Assembly (NCBI GenBank): GCA_030583605.1
Contig: CP129466.1
Location: 2,859,001-2,923,000, forward strand
DNA: 64,000 bases
Source: Gammaproteobacteria bacterium
Lineage (GTDB): Bacteria > Pseudomonadota > Gammaproteobacteria > Steroidobacterales > GCA-2729495
Direction of reading: 5' to 3'
In this document: positions 17,681 through 26,084 of the stretch, one piece after another
Layout: every line of letters starts with the position of its first letter
How positions within the stretch are numbered: the stretch's first letter is position 1
The notes under the pieces: model-generated
What the model saw: the letters and a program-made list of their open reading frames with translations, nothing else
The model's database searches: none
What the model was told of the DNA's origin: nothing
Position numbers and translations under genes: made by a program

Positions 17681-17710
17681 GCCGGGCCGGGCACAGGCGC
17701 CCGGCCCGGC
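17681..17710 (-). terminator. Perfect 12-bp hairpin downstream of the first PD40 gene
   Basis: GCCGGGCCGGGC (17681-17692) and its exact reverse complement (17699-17710) are separated by six bases. It lies 16 bases beyond the stop of the minus-strand PD40 gene, the end of the Rieske/PD40 operon. No T-run follows, so termination is inferred from position and stem strength. Confidence 0.5.
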
Positions 17711-17725
17711 GGCGCTGACTCCGGC

Positions 17726-18844
17726 TCAGTTACCGCCTGGGGCGGAGCCCGCAGTGACCATCGGCGTGCCCCACTTCGGATCCCAGGGGACCCGCCGTTG
17801 CGGCCCGACGTCGAGCGAGGACACGTCCATCACGAAGGTGCGGATATTGCTCATGAACTGCGGACCGGTGGCGCGGCCCCAGTTCATTTTCTTCCCGTCG
17901 GGCGAGACGTGCGCCAGGATGTCCAGCTTGTCGTGGAACGTCAGGCGCCGGTGATCACCGCCGGCGAGATCGCCGAGATAGATTTCCCAGTTCGTCCCGG
18001 ACAAGGCCTTCACATACACGTAGTGGCGGCCGTCTGGCGTCGGCGTCGGATGCCAGTTCATGCCGTTGTCAAAGGTGTGGCGCCGCCAGTCCGAGCCGTC
18101 CTTGCGGATCGTGAAGATGGTCATCGGCGTCGGCTTCACGACCTTGTAATCGGCCTTCTTCCAGGCGCGGAAGATGATGTGGTCGTTGTCCGGCATGAAG
18201 AACGGCGCGCCCTCCTGCCAGTCGTCTGTCTTCGTGACCTGCCATTCCTTCGAGCCGTCGGCCGCCATGATCCAGATGTCCATCTTGCCGTCGGTCTGCC
18301 GGCCGAAGGTGATCCACTGGCCATCCGGCGAAATGGAGACCTCGGCCTCGTAGACCTTGTTGTTGGTCATACGCCGGATGTTCTTGCCTTTCGGGTCGGA
18401 CACGTAGAGCTCCGCACCCTGGGGATAGTTGTCCGAATCCGACCAGTCGCCGACCGGCATGTCCATGTTGTCGCGCGTGGAAGTCCACACGATGCGCTGT
18501 CCGTCCGGAAAGAAGAACGAGCAGGCGTCCTGGCCACGATCGTTGACGCGCCACATCTCCTTGCCGTCCGGGGTAAAAATCCAGGTCAGCGCGCCGGGGC
18601 CGCCGCGCGGCGTCTTGAGCGCGTCCGGATCGCGCGTCTGGGCGATGAGGTAACGCGAATCCGGCGACCAGTACGCCTCGGCCGCATCCGGCTTGATCGG
18701 CACCTCGAAGGACGGCAGCTCCTTCGCGTCGGCACCGGCTTCGGCCGCAACCGCATTCGCGGCAAACAGGGCGGCCACCACGGCCGGAAACAGCATTGGC
18801 GATACGGCAGACATCAGTGGCTTCCTCCTCATTCCGATGATCAT
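17726..18844 (-). CDS. Exported PD40 (TolB-like) beta-propeller protein, paralogue 1
   Basis: A 372-residue secreted protein with a signal peptide ending near ANAVAAEA. At least four PD40 motifs are seen: YWSPDSRYLIAQTRD, FFFPDGQRIVWTSTRDN, VSISPDGQWITFGRQTDG and TPTPDGRHYVYV. A paralogue sits 1.2 kb upstream and shares DNMDMPxGDWSD, PQGAELY and a DACSxFxPDG segment, which look like a signature of this subfamily. It starts 17 bases after the stop of Rieske gene 1. Family members bind peptides or glycans or act as scaffolds; here a role in substrate capture for the oxygenases is only inferred from the neighbourhood. Confidence 0.75.
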   Translation of the reverse strand: MIIGMRRKPLMSAVSPMLFPAVVAALFAANAVAAEAGADAKELPSFEVPIKPDAAEAYWSPDSRYLIAQTRDPDALKTPRGGPGALTWIFTPDGKEMWRVNDRGQDACSFFFPDGQRIVWTSTRDNMDMPVGDWSDSDNYPQGAELYVSDPKGKNIRRMTNNKVYEAEVSISPDGQWITFGRQTDGKMDIWIMAADGSKEWQVTKTDDWQEGAPFFMPDNDHIIFRAWKKADYKVVKPTPMTIFTIRKDGSDWRRHTFDNGMNWHPTPTPDGRHYVYVKALSGTNWEIYLGDLAGGDHRRLTFHDKLDILAHVSPDGKKMNWGRATGPQFMSNIRTFVMDVSSLDVGPQRRVPWDPKWGTPMVTAGSAPGGN

Positions 18845-18861
18845 GTGTTCTTCCGGCGGAC

Positions 18862-20013
18862 TCAGCTTGCGGCCGCGGTTGTTGCCGCCGCGCGCCGCGC
18901 CGGCAGCAGCGGCACCGGCTCCAGCACCCAGCCCTTCGGCTCGGCACGGCGGCCGGGGCTCGGGATCACGTAGGCGCTCTTCTCGCGGCCCGCCTGCACC
19001 CCCGCCTCGTCGATGCGCCAGCCGCGCGCTTCCCAGTCGTGCAGTTTCTCGCGGTAGCGCGCCACGCCCTTGTCCGCAGGCATCAGCAGTTCGTGCTGAT
19101 TCGTCTCCGGTGCCCGCCGCGGCTCGAGGTCGCGCAGCACGACGATGTCCTGGTTGCGAACGGCGGCATTGCGCTCGGCGAAGCGGCCGTCATGCTCCGG
19201 CCCGGTGAGGAAGTTGCGCGTCTGCACCAGGAACGAGCGCTGCCGGTAGCCGTCGATGGGCGTCTTGAACGAGTTCTGGTGGATGCGGCTCTGCCCGGTC
19301 GGGCGGATATAGGTGGTGAAATTGGTCGGGCCGTGGTGGAAGGTGCCCGCCTCGATCACCGCGTTCTCTGCACGCCCGGTCGCCTGTTTCATCCGCTCGT
19401 CCTTGAGCGGCGGCGCGAAGTACGTGGTGATGAACCCGCTGCCCCAGGGGCGGTCCTCGACCTTGAGTTCGGGCACGAAGTAATCGTCCCGCTCCCCGGA
19501 GAAGCCGTGAGTCGGGTGTACGTACTCGTTGTGTGCCGGGTCGAGCGCGTTTTCCACGGCGCGCCGGAAGTCGCCCTCGCTCAGGCTGTCCTCGCAATGC
19601 GCGTACCAGCCGGCCTGGCCGAACTCCGGGATCTCCATGATCCCCGGCCGTTCGGCCTCCGGCAGGTCACCGAGGAACACGTGGATGAGGCCGTATCTTT
19701 CCTCGACCGGATAGCTGTCCACCCGGGCCCGGCCCGGGATCCGTCCCTGCCCCTGCGGGCCGAGCGACGGGATCTTCAGGCACCTGCCCGTGCCGTCGAA
19801 CTGCCAGCCGTGATAGGGACACTGGATGCGGTCGTTCCTGACCACGCCGCCCGCCAGCGACCCGCCTCGGTGCACGCAGACATTGGCGAGGCAATGGGCC
19901 CGGCCCGCCGAATCGCGGTACAGCACGAAATCCTGACCCAGCATCCGCAGCCTGAGCGGATCCGGCCCGAGCTTATGGCTCCATTCCGCCGCGTACCAGA
20001 AGTTGATGAACAT
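18862..20013 (-). CDS. Rieske non-heme iron oxygenase, paralogue 1
   Basis: A 383-residue oxygenase component. The Rieske [2Fe-2S] site is Cys46-x-His48 and Cys65-x2-His68 (CVHRGG, CPYHGW). The catalytic domain has the mononuclear iron motif in ENALDPAHNEYVHPTHGF (D-x2-H-x4-H). It belongs with monooxygenases or demethylases of the VanA / dicamba monooxygenase kind, which need a separate reductase; none is encoded nearby. It lies between the two PD40 genes, 39 bases after one and 17 before the other, so the three form an operon. The substrate is unknown; an aromatic or polycyclic compound is likely from the family. Confidence 0.88.
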   Translation of the reverse strand: MFINFWYAAEWSHKLGPDPLRLRMLGQDFVLYRDSAGRAHCLANVCVHRGGSLAGGVVRNDRIQCPYHGWQFDGTGRCLKIPSLGPQGQGRIPGRARVDSYPVEERYGLIHVFLGDLPEAERPGIMEIPEFGQAGWYAHCEDSLSEGDFRRAVENALDPAHNEYVHPTHGFSGERDDYFVPELKVEDRPWGSGFITTYFAPPLKDERMKQATGRAENAVIEAGTFHHGPTNFTTYIRPTGQSRIHQNSFKTPIDGYRQRSFLVQTRNFLTGPEHDGRFAERNAAVRNQDIVVLRDLEPRRAPETNQHELLMPADKGVARYREKLHDWEARGWRIDEAGVQAGREKSAYVIPSPGRRAEPKGWVLEPVPLLPARRAAATTAAAS

Positions 20014-20052
20014 CAGTCAACCCTCCTCGCGCCGGCCGGATGCCTTGTCCGG

Positions 20053-21303
20053 TTACGAGCCGAGCTTGTCGCCGTACTGGGCCAGCCCCGGATCCTCCAC
20101 CCAGCCCTCGGGTCGCGCCGCACGCGGCGGGATCGAGCCCTTGAAGTTCTCCGGGCCGACGTTCAGCGAGGAGATGTCCATGACGTGCGTGTAGATCCCC
20201 GACATGAACTTCTCGCCCGTGCTGCGCCCGAACAGCATCTTCTTGCCGTCCGGCGAAATCGACGGGAAGCCGTCGAAGGTCGGGTTCCAGGTCACCCGCA
20301 CCGGCTCACCACCGGCGAGGTCGTTCATGACGACCTCCCAGTTGTTGTTCTCGAAGATGCGCACATAGAAGAAATGGCGGCCATCCGGCGCGATGAACGG
20401 CGCCCAGTTCATGTCCTTGGTGAAGGTGCGCGGCTGCACGTCGGTGCCGTCGGTCTTCATGGTGAAGATCGTCATCGGCGTCTGGCGGCGCTCGCCGGTC
20501 TCCTCGCGAATCTTGTTGTTCGCGAGCAGGTCGCTGCGCTTCCAGGCGCGGAAAATCAGGTGCTCTCCATCCGGAGTCGGATACGGAGCGCCCTCCTGCC
20601 AGTCGTCGGTGAAGGTGAGCTGCTGCTCGTCCGTGCCGTCCACCCGCATCTTCCAGATGTCCATCTTGCCGTCGATCTGGCGGCCGAAGAACAGCCACTG
20701 GCCGTCGTTCGACATCGTGACTTCCGCCTCGTAGTTGTCGTTGTCCGTCAGCCGCTTGATGTTGCCGCCCTTGAGATCGGAGATGTAGAGCTCTGCGCCC
20801 TGCGGATACTTGGTTTCGTCGGACCAGTCGCCGAGCGGCATGTCCATGTTGTCGCGCGTGGACGTGAACACGACGCTCTTGCCGTCGGGAGCGAACCACG
20901 AGCAGGCATCCTGGCCGTGATCGTTGATGCGGGTGATCTCCTCGCCGGTGTCGGTGAAGGTGTAGGTGAGCGCACCACCCGCCTTGCCGTCACCGGGATC
21001 CTGCGCCGCCGGGTCCTGGGTCTGCGCGATCACGTGCAGGTTGTCCGGGGCGTAATAGGCCTCGGCGTTCTCCGGCACGTTCGGAATCTTGCGTACCGGC
21101 AGTTCCTTGCCGGCCCAGTCGGCCGGGGCCGCTGCGGCAGGACTCGCCTGCGAAGTCACGTCCGGCGCAGCCGCGGTGGTCTCCGCGGTGGTTGCCGCGG
21201 TGGTCTCCGCCGGTGGGCTCGCAGGCTTGGAGCAACCGCTCACGACAGCGATCGACGCCACGAGCCCCGACGCCACGAGCCGATACTTGCACTGGGTATA
21301 CAT
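20053..21303 (-). CDS. PD40 (TolB-like) beta-propeller lipoprotein, paralogue 2
   Basis: A 416-residue lipoprotein; the leader ends in VVSGCS, followed by an Ala/Thr-rich spacer of about 40 residues with TTAA repeats. The propeller carries YYAPDNLHVIAQTQD, WFAPDGKSVVFTSTRDN, MSNDGQWLFFGRQIDG and SISPDGKKMLFGRSTG. It is clearly paralogous to the propeller at 17726-18844 but is membrane-anchored and longer. It is the first gene of the three-gene operon that continues into Rieske 1. The 838-base gap upstream separates it from Rieske 2. Confidence 0.75.
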   Translation of the reverse strand: MYTQCKYRLVASGLVASIAVVSGCSKPASPPAETTAATTAETTAAAPDVTSQASPAAAAPADWAGKELPVRKIPNVPENAEAYYAPDNLHVIAQTQDPAAQDPGDGKAGGALTYTFTDTGEEITRINDHGQDACSWFAPDGKSVVFTSTRDNMDMPLGDWSDETKYPQGAELYISDLKGGNIKRLTDNDNYEAEVTMSNDGQWLFFGRQIDGKMDIWKMRVDGTDEQQLTFTDDWQEGAPYPTPDGEHLIFRAWKRSDLLANNKIREETGERRQTPMTIFTMKTDGTDVQPRTFTKDMNWAPFIAPDGRHFFYVRIFENNNWEVVMNDLAGGEPVRVTWNPTFDGFPSISPDGKKMLFGRSTGEKFMSGIYTHVMDISSLNVGPENFKGSIPPRAARPEGWVEDPGLAQYGDKLGS

Positions 21304-21434
21304 CCGGGAGATCCCCCTTGATTCTGCGGTTATTGATCCTCAGCCGGCGGGGCCGGGCCGAATGCCGTTCCGCCGAAACAGGCGTCGGATGCTACCAAAA
21401 GCCATCGTCGCAGTCCCGTGGCAGCGGAAAATCG

Positions 21435-21460
21435 GGTTCATCGCGGATTTGCGGGGCTGC
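21435..21460 (-). repeat. Partial copy of the 80-base mosaic repeat
   Basis: GGTTCATCGCGGATTTGCGG matches the corresponding stretch of the 21520 copy (GGTTCTTCGCCGATCTGCGG) at 17 of 20 positions and has the same orientation. The rest of the unit is missing. Confidence 0.5.
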
Positions 21461-21519
21461 TGCGAAGTCGCTGCGCTGCTCCCTGCGCCGGGGCTTCTGG
21501 CGGGGACGCGGCGCGGCGC

Positions 21520-21602
21520 AAAAAAATGGTTCTTCGCCGATCTGCGGGAATGTCGTGGATTACTGGTGGAGGATGCGGTGGTCCCGCCCGCCGGCGCGTG
21601 CC
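21520..21602 (-). repeat. Mosaic repeat copy A
   Basis: Read on the minus strand it starts GGCACGCGCCGGCGGGCGGG, continues ACCACCGCATCCTCCACCAG and ends in ATCGGCGAAGAACCA plus a T-run. Its first 31 bases are identical to copy B at 21984, in inverted orientation. Confidence 0.7.
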
Positions 21603-21983
21603 GCTCCTCGCACGTCCCTGTGCTCGTCGCTATGGGTTGCGCCGGTTGCTGCCCTCCTGGCAACCGGCTCCACACATGCCCGCGCCGGGGCCGTGACCAC
21701 CGCTGCATCCGCCTCGCCAGGGGCGATGTGTCGCACGACGACCGGGGCGTGGATCCGGATGCCAGGGCGGTGCGACTCCGCCCGTCTCCGGGCCGAGCCC
21801 ATCAGCCGGCTGGCCGAGCAGGCGTAGCGAGCAAGGCTAAGCTCGCAGAGGCAGCGGCAGGGATGCCGCTGCTGCGCGCCCACGAGACCAAGGACGTCGA
21901 GTGGCGCGCACTCCGCAGCGAGCACGCCTGCGAGGGCACCCGCAGGGCCAGCCGGCGGCGAGGCCCAGAGACGGGCAGAGTCC

Positions 21984-22066
21984 GGCACGCGCCGGCGGGC
22001 GGGACCACCGCATCGTCCACCAGCGAGCCGCTGCATTCCCGCAGCTCGGCGAAGAACCAAAAAAAT
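21984..22066 (+). repeat. Mosaic repeat copy B
   Basis: It begins GGCACGCGCCGGCGGGCGGG, then ACCACCGCATCGTCCACCAG, and ends CTCGGCGAAGAACCA plus an A-run. It is inverted relative to copy A, about 380 bases away; identity is roughly 85-90 percent over 77 bases, by eye. Confidence 0.7.
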
Positions 22067-22141
22067 TCCGGCAGCGTTACCGCGGCCGGGATGGTTGGTT
22101 CGCAAGCGCCCCCATTCCCCGGTCACGGGAGCCGGCAGGCG

Positions 22142-23290
22142 TCAGGCTTTCTTCGCCGCGCTGGCCGCGGACTCGGCCGGAAGCAGCGGCACCGCCGGCA
22201 GCACCCAGCCCTTATGCTGGCGCCGGCCGGGGCTCGGGATCGCGTAGGCGGTCGTCTCGTAGTCGGCGCGGACCTTCGCCACGTCCAGCCGCCAGCCGCG
22301 CTGCTCCCACTCGCGGCAGTAATCGCGGTAACGGCCGACGCACTTGTCGGCCGGGACGAAGAACTCGTTCCGGTTGTGGTGGGGCGTGATTTTCGGGTGC
22401 AGCGGTTCAAGGACGTAGCGGTCCTGCTCCGCGACGAACAGCGCACGGTTCTCGAAGGTCTGGTCGTACCTGGAGTCCGCGAGGAAATTGCGGCCGAACA
22501 GCACGTAGATGCGGTCGAGCTTCTCGTGGATCGGCGTATGAAAAGCGAAGCCGTGCATCTGCGCACGGTCGGAGGGGTGTATGTAGGTCCAGGTGCAATG
22601 CGGACCGTGCGTCCCGGCGCCGCCCTCGATCCACTTGTCGCCGGTGCGGCCCGCCGCGTCGTTCATGTCGCGCTGCGCCAGCGTCGGCGCATGCATCCGG
22701 TTGATGAACCCGGTACCCCAGGGCTGGTCGCGAAGCTGGATGTCCTCGACGTGGTAGTCGTCCTTCGTGCCGAGGAAGCCGTGGGTCGGGTGCGTGAATT
22801 CGTTGTGCCCGGGGTCGATCGTGTTCTCCAGCGCCCTCTTGTAGTCGATCTTCCACTCCAGCATGAGCGTGATGAAGCGCCAGTCGGCAGAGCCGAACTC
22901 GGGTATGTCCAGGATCGGCGGCCGCTCCGCTTCCGGGAGGTCACCGAGGAAGACATGGACCAGGCCGTATTTCTCCTCGACCGGGTAGGCATCGACGCGA
23001 GTGCGGTCCGGGATCTTCGCCCCGGCACCGAGCGAGGGCAGGCGCACGCAGTCGCCCGCGCCGTTGAAGGTCCAGCCGTGGTAGGGGCACTCGACGCAAT
23101 CGCCGCGCACGCGTCCGTCACCGAGCGCGCCACCACGGTGGCTGCAGGTGTCGCTGATGCACTGCACCCGGCCTTTCTGGTCGCGCCAGAGTGCGAAATG
23201 GTGCCCCAGCATCTGCACCTTGAGCGGCTTGTCTGCGCCGAAGGTGATCTCACCGCTGCGCGCCGCGACATACCAGAAATTGATGTACAT
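22142..23290 (-). CDS. Rieske non-heme iron oxygenase, paralogue 2
   Basis: A 382-residue oxygenase, paralogue of the protein at 18862-20013. Rieske ligands are Cys49-x-His51 and Cys68-x2-His71 (CSHRGG, CPYHGW); the iron site lies in ENTIDPGHNEFTHPTHGF. Both proteins share INFWY at the N-terminus, VHVFLGDLPEAERP, and a C-terminal PSPGRR followed by GWVL, so they arose by duplication. I start at ATG 23290 (MYINFWYV). It lies between the TonB receptor and the repeat-rich gap. No ferredoxin reductase is nearby. The two oxygenases may act on successive or different substituents of one compound. Confidence 0.88.
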   Translation of the reverse strand: MYINFWYVAARSGEITFGADKPLKVQMLGHHFALWRDQKGRVQCISDTCSHRGGALGDGRVRGDCVECPYHGWTFNGAGDCVRLPSLGAGAKIPDRTRVDAYPVEEKYGLVHVFLGDLPEAERPPILDIPEFGSADWRFITLMLEWKIDYKRALENTIDPGHNEFTHPTHGFLGTKDDYHVEDIQLRDQPWGTGFINRMHAPTLAQRDMNDAAGRTGDKWIEGGAGTHGPHCTWTYIHPSDRAQMHGFAFHTPIHEKLDRIYVLFGRNFLADSRYDQTFENRALFVAEQDRYVLEPLHPKITPHHNRNEFFVPADKCVGRYRDYCREWEQRGWRLDVAKVRADYETTAYAIPSPGRRQHKGWVLPAVPLLPAESAASAAKKA

Positions 23291-23436
23291 GGCCTGCTTC
23301 CTCCGAGCGCCCGCCCGGGGCGCGCTGCCGTCCGCCACAGGCCCGAGTGTAGGCTGCGACTGGCCGGCCCCGTCTTGATCCACGTCAGCGGCGGCATGGA
23401 CGCAGCAACGGCGAAGTTCGCGGTCCCCGGGCCGGC

Positions 23437-25962
23437 CTAACCCCCGCCGAAACGGTACCCGATGCGCAGGCCATAGCTGCGCCCGTCGGGTTTGATCGGC
23501 GTCTGGTTCAGCGGCAGCACGAAGGTGAACGGCGGCGGCGCCGGCACGACCTGCATGCCGGCGTTGTAGGTGTTGGCAAACGTGCTCGTCACCGTATCGT
23601 CGTCGAAGGCGTTGTCCACGTAGGCGAGGACATCCCACTGGTCGTTGGTCACGCCTCCGCGGAACCCCACGATGGTGTACGAATCGAACTTCAGCGTGTT
23701 CGACTGGCTCGTCCAGCGCTCGTCCTGGTAGCTGGCGTCGCCCTCCACGAGCCAATCCGTGCTGCCGACCAGCGCACGACGGTACGAGAACCCGGCCACC
23801 AGGGCGTTGTCCGGCGCGAACTCGAGTTCGTTACCCGAGTAGTCCACGAGGCAGGCGTTGCGCGGCGGCACCGTCGGCAGCGCCACTACATTGCAGTTGC
23901 CCGCATCCGCGATGGTGGAGGCACCGGTCTGGGCCACCTGGAAGTTGTCGTACTCGGTATCCAGCCAGGTGTAGGACATGAACAGCCGGAGGTGGTCAGT
24001 TGCCGCCCAGTCCGCCTCGAGCTCGACCCCGTAGACCTCCGCCGAGGACGCGTTCACCGGCCGCGATGCCAGCAGCCCGCTGGAGTCCGGCTGCTGCGTG
24101 CTCGCCTGCTTGTCGCCGAAGTCCTGGTAGAACAGGCTGCCGTTCAGCACCAGGCGTCCGTCGAGCCAGTCGCTCTTGGCGCCGAACTCGTAGACATCCA
24201 GCTTTTCCCGGTCGAAGCGGTTGTTCTCGAAATCCACACCGGTCATCGCGGCGACGATGGAAATTCCCGCCGGCTTGTAGGCCCGCGCCCAGGACGCGTA
24301 GAGCATCGCCTGATCGGTCGCCAGCCATTGCAGCGTCACTTTCGGCGAGAAGAAATCGTCGTCCACGGAGTCGGACAGCTGACCGTAGGCCGGCCCGACG
24401 GCATTCGGGAAGGTTCCCGGAAACGCCGGACTGAATCCCGGGGGGGCGCCCGTGTCGAAAATGCGCGGGCGCGGCGGACCGGCGCTGTTCGCGTCGTCGC
24501 CACGGTCCGGACCGGTCACGTCGAGATCCTCGTCGGAGTAGCGTCCCTCGAAGATCGCCCGCCAGTCCTCGGCGAATGCCACCTCGACCAGTCCATAGAC
24601 CGACCAGTGGCTGGTGTCGCGCTCCCACAGATCGATCTCGCGCGAAGCCTTCGTCGGGAATCTCGCCGCCAGCGATGCACCGCAGGGTGACTGCCCGGGA
24701 GGAAGCTCGGCACAGTTGATGCTGCCGTCATGAAAATCGGTGTCTTCTTCCCAGAGCAGCGCGCCCGCCGTCCAGCTCACCATGCCGTCACCGTTCGACT
24801 GCAACCGCAACTCCTGGCTGAACAGGTCGGTCTCGTCCTCGGCCATGAACTCGCCGCGGAAGTAGTTCACGAGGCTCGTGGTGTCCGTCGTCGCCTCGCG
24901 CCGCGAGTCCTCGAACATGGTGACATCCGAGCTCGCGAGGTGGGTCAGCGATCGCAGCGTTACCGGACCGAAGTCGTAGTCGAGCGTCAGGGTCGCCCGG
25001 GCGATCTCCCGGTCCGTGCCCGGGTAATCGGCCCCGGTGCGCGGGTCGCTCCAGTTGGTCACCGACATGTCGTCGCCGTCGGGCAATGAGCGCACCGCCA
25101 GGATCGAGGTCACCGCCGGTGAGATCACCGTGCCGAGCGCGCTCGGCGGCATCGCCATCGGCTCGGTCGGCGCCACCGCCTGATACGGCGACTGCTCGAA
25201 CTCGTCATCCGTGTACTCGGCGCGGAGACGCGCCTTGAACTGCTCCGTGACGTGCCAGACCAGGTCGCCCGACACGCCGTTACCGTCGGTGCCGCCGGTG
25301 TCCGCTCCCGTATACGAGTTCTTGTAGAAACCGTCGTTGGTCCAGCTGGCCACATTGAGCCCGCCGTACAGCGTGCCTTCCACCAGCGGCCCGCTCACGC
25401 CGCCCTTGACCTCGATGTTGTTCTCGCTGCCCACGTCCATCGACACGCGGCCGTCGAACTGCTCGCTCGGCTGGCGGGTGATGTAATTGATCGCCCCCGC
25501 GAACGCCGTGCGGCCGTACAGCGCGTTCTGTGGGCCTTTCACCACCTCGATCCGCTCGATGTCGAACAACCGCGGGTTGATCAGCAGGCCACCGCCATTG
25601 GTCTGGATCGCCTGGTTCGCGATGTCGATATCGTCCACCAGCACGGCCACGTTCTGCCGCCCGCGCGAGGGCGCGAGGCCGCGGATCGTGATGCGCGTGT
25701 CCTGCGCAGAGAAACCCTGATCGAAAATCATGCCGGAGTCGAACCGGGCGATGTCGGCGGTGTCCCTGATGCCGAGCTGCTGGATCTGCTCGGCCGTGAT
25801 GGCGTTCACCACCACCGGCACCACCTGCAGGTTTTCCTCGCGCTTGCGCGTCGTCACGACGATCTCGTCGATCTGCGACCAGGCCTCGGTCGAAAGCCCG
25901 AGCAGCGCGAGGCCGGACAAGAGCATGCCGGTCCCGCATCGAACAATCCGCACCCTTCCCAT
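23437..25962 (-). CDS. TonB-dependent outer-membrane receptor
   Basis: An 841-residue outer-membrane importer. A signal peptide (MLLSGLALLGLSTEAWSQ) is followed by the TonB-box-like IDEIVVTTRKREE, a plug domain with TRITIRGLAPSRGRQNVAVL and VKGPQNALYGR, and a 22-strand barrel ending in the aromatic signature YGLRIGYRFGGG. This matches receptors of sphingomonads and related bacteria that import aromatic or terpenoid compounds and glycans, rather than classical siderophore receptors. I start at 25962 (MGRVRIVRC). It heads the minus-strand catabolic group and is divergent to the esterase, 122 bases apart, so it likely takes up the substrate of the oxygenases. Confidence 0.9.
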   Translation of the reverse strand: MGRVRIVRCGTGMLLSGLALLGLSTEAWSQIDEIVVTTRKREENLQVVPVVVNAITAEQIQQLGIRDTADIARFDSGMIFDQGFSAQDTRITIRGLAPSRGRQNVAVLVDDIDIANQAIQTNGGGLLINPRLFDIERIEVVKGPQNALYGRTAFAGAINYITRQPSEQFDGRVSMDVGSENNIEVKGGVSGPLVEGTLYGGLNVASWTNDGFYKNSYTGADTGGTDGNGVSGDLVWHVTEQFKARLRAEYTDDEFEQSPYQAVAPTEPMAMPPSALGTVISPAVTSILAVRSLPDGDDMSVTNWSDPRTGADYPGTDREIARATLTLDYDFGPVTLRSLTHLASSDVTMFEDSRREATTDTTSLVNYFRGEFMAEDETDLFSQELRLQSNGDGMVSWTAGALLWEEDTDFHDGSINCAELPPGQSPCGASLAARFPTKASREIDLWERDTSHWSVYGLVEVAFAEDWRAIFEGRYSDEDLDVTGPDRGDDANSAGPPRPRIFDTGAPPGFSPAFPGTFPNAVGPAYGQLSDSVDDDFFSPKVTLQWLATDQAMLYASWARAYKPAGISIVAAMTGVDFENNRFDREKLDVYEFGAKSDWLDGRLVLNGSLFYQDFGDKQASTQQPDSSGLLASRPVNASSAEVYGVELEADWAATDHLRLFMSYTWLDTEYDNFQVAQTGASTIADAGNCNVVALPTVPPRNACLVDYSGNELEFAPDNALVAGFSYRRALVGSTDWLVEGDASYQDERWTSQSNTLKFDSYTIVGFRGGVTNDQWDVLAYVDNAFDDDTVTSTFANTYNAGMQVVPAPPPFTFVLPLNQTPIKPDGRSYGLRIGYRFGGG

Positions 25963-26084
25963 CTCCGGATCCCCCCTTGAAACGACGTAACTCATGTAGC
26001 ACGGACGAGAAGCACCGCGCAACGGATTCAGTGGCGCCAGCTTCCACGATTAACCGCGACGCTTACGATGGGTTATCCTGTCGT

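Larger units (their letters stand above)
21304..22141. repeat. 838-base non-coding gap with mosaic imperfect repeats
   Basis: I see no convincing gene here. Open frames in this stretch have no homology that I recognise and no plausible start context. It contains a pair of inverted repeats of about 80 bases (21520-21602 and 21984-22066), a partial third copy (21435-21460) and shared shorter blocks such as CCCGTCTCCGGG (about 21779) and GACGGGCAGAGTCCGG (21971-21986, opposite orientation). The gap splits a cluster that is otherwise tightly spaced. Confidence 0.7.

Noticed and set aside
19039..21321. Plus-strand open frame of about 760 codons opposite Rieske 1 and PD40 2
   Set aside because: Antisense shadow of two well-recognised genes; no recognisable domain.
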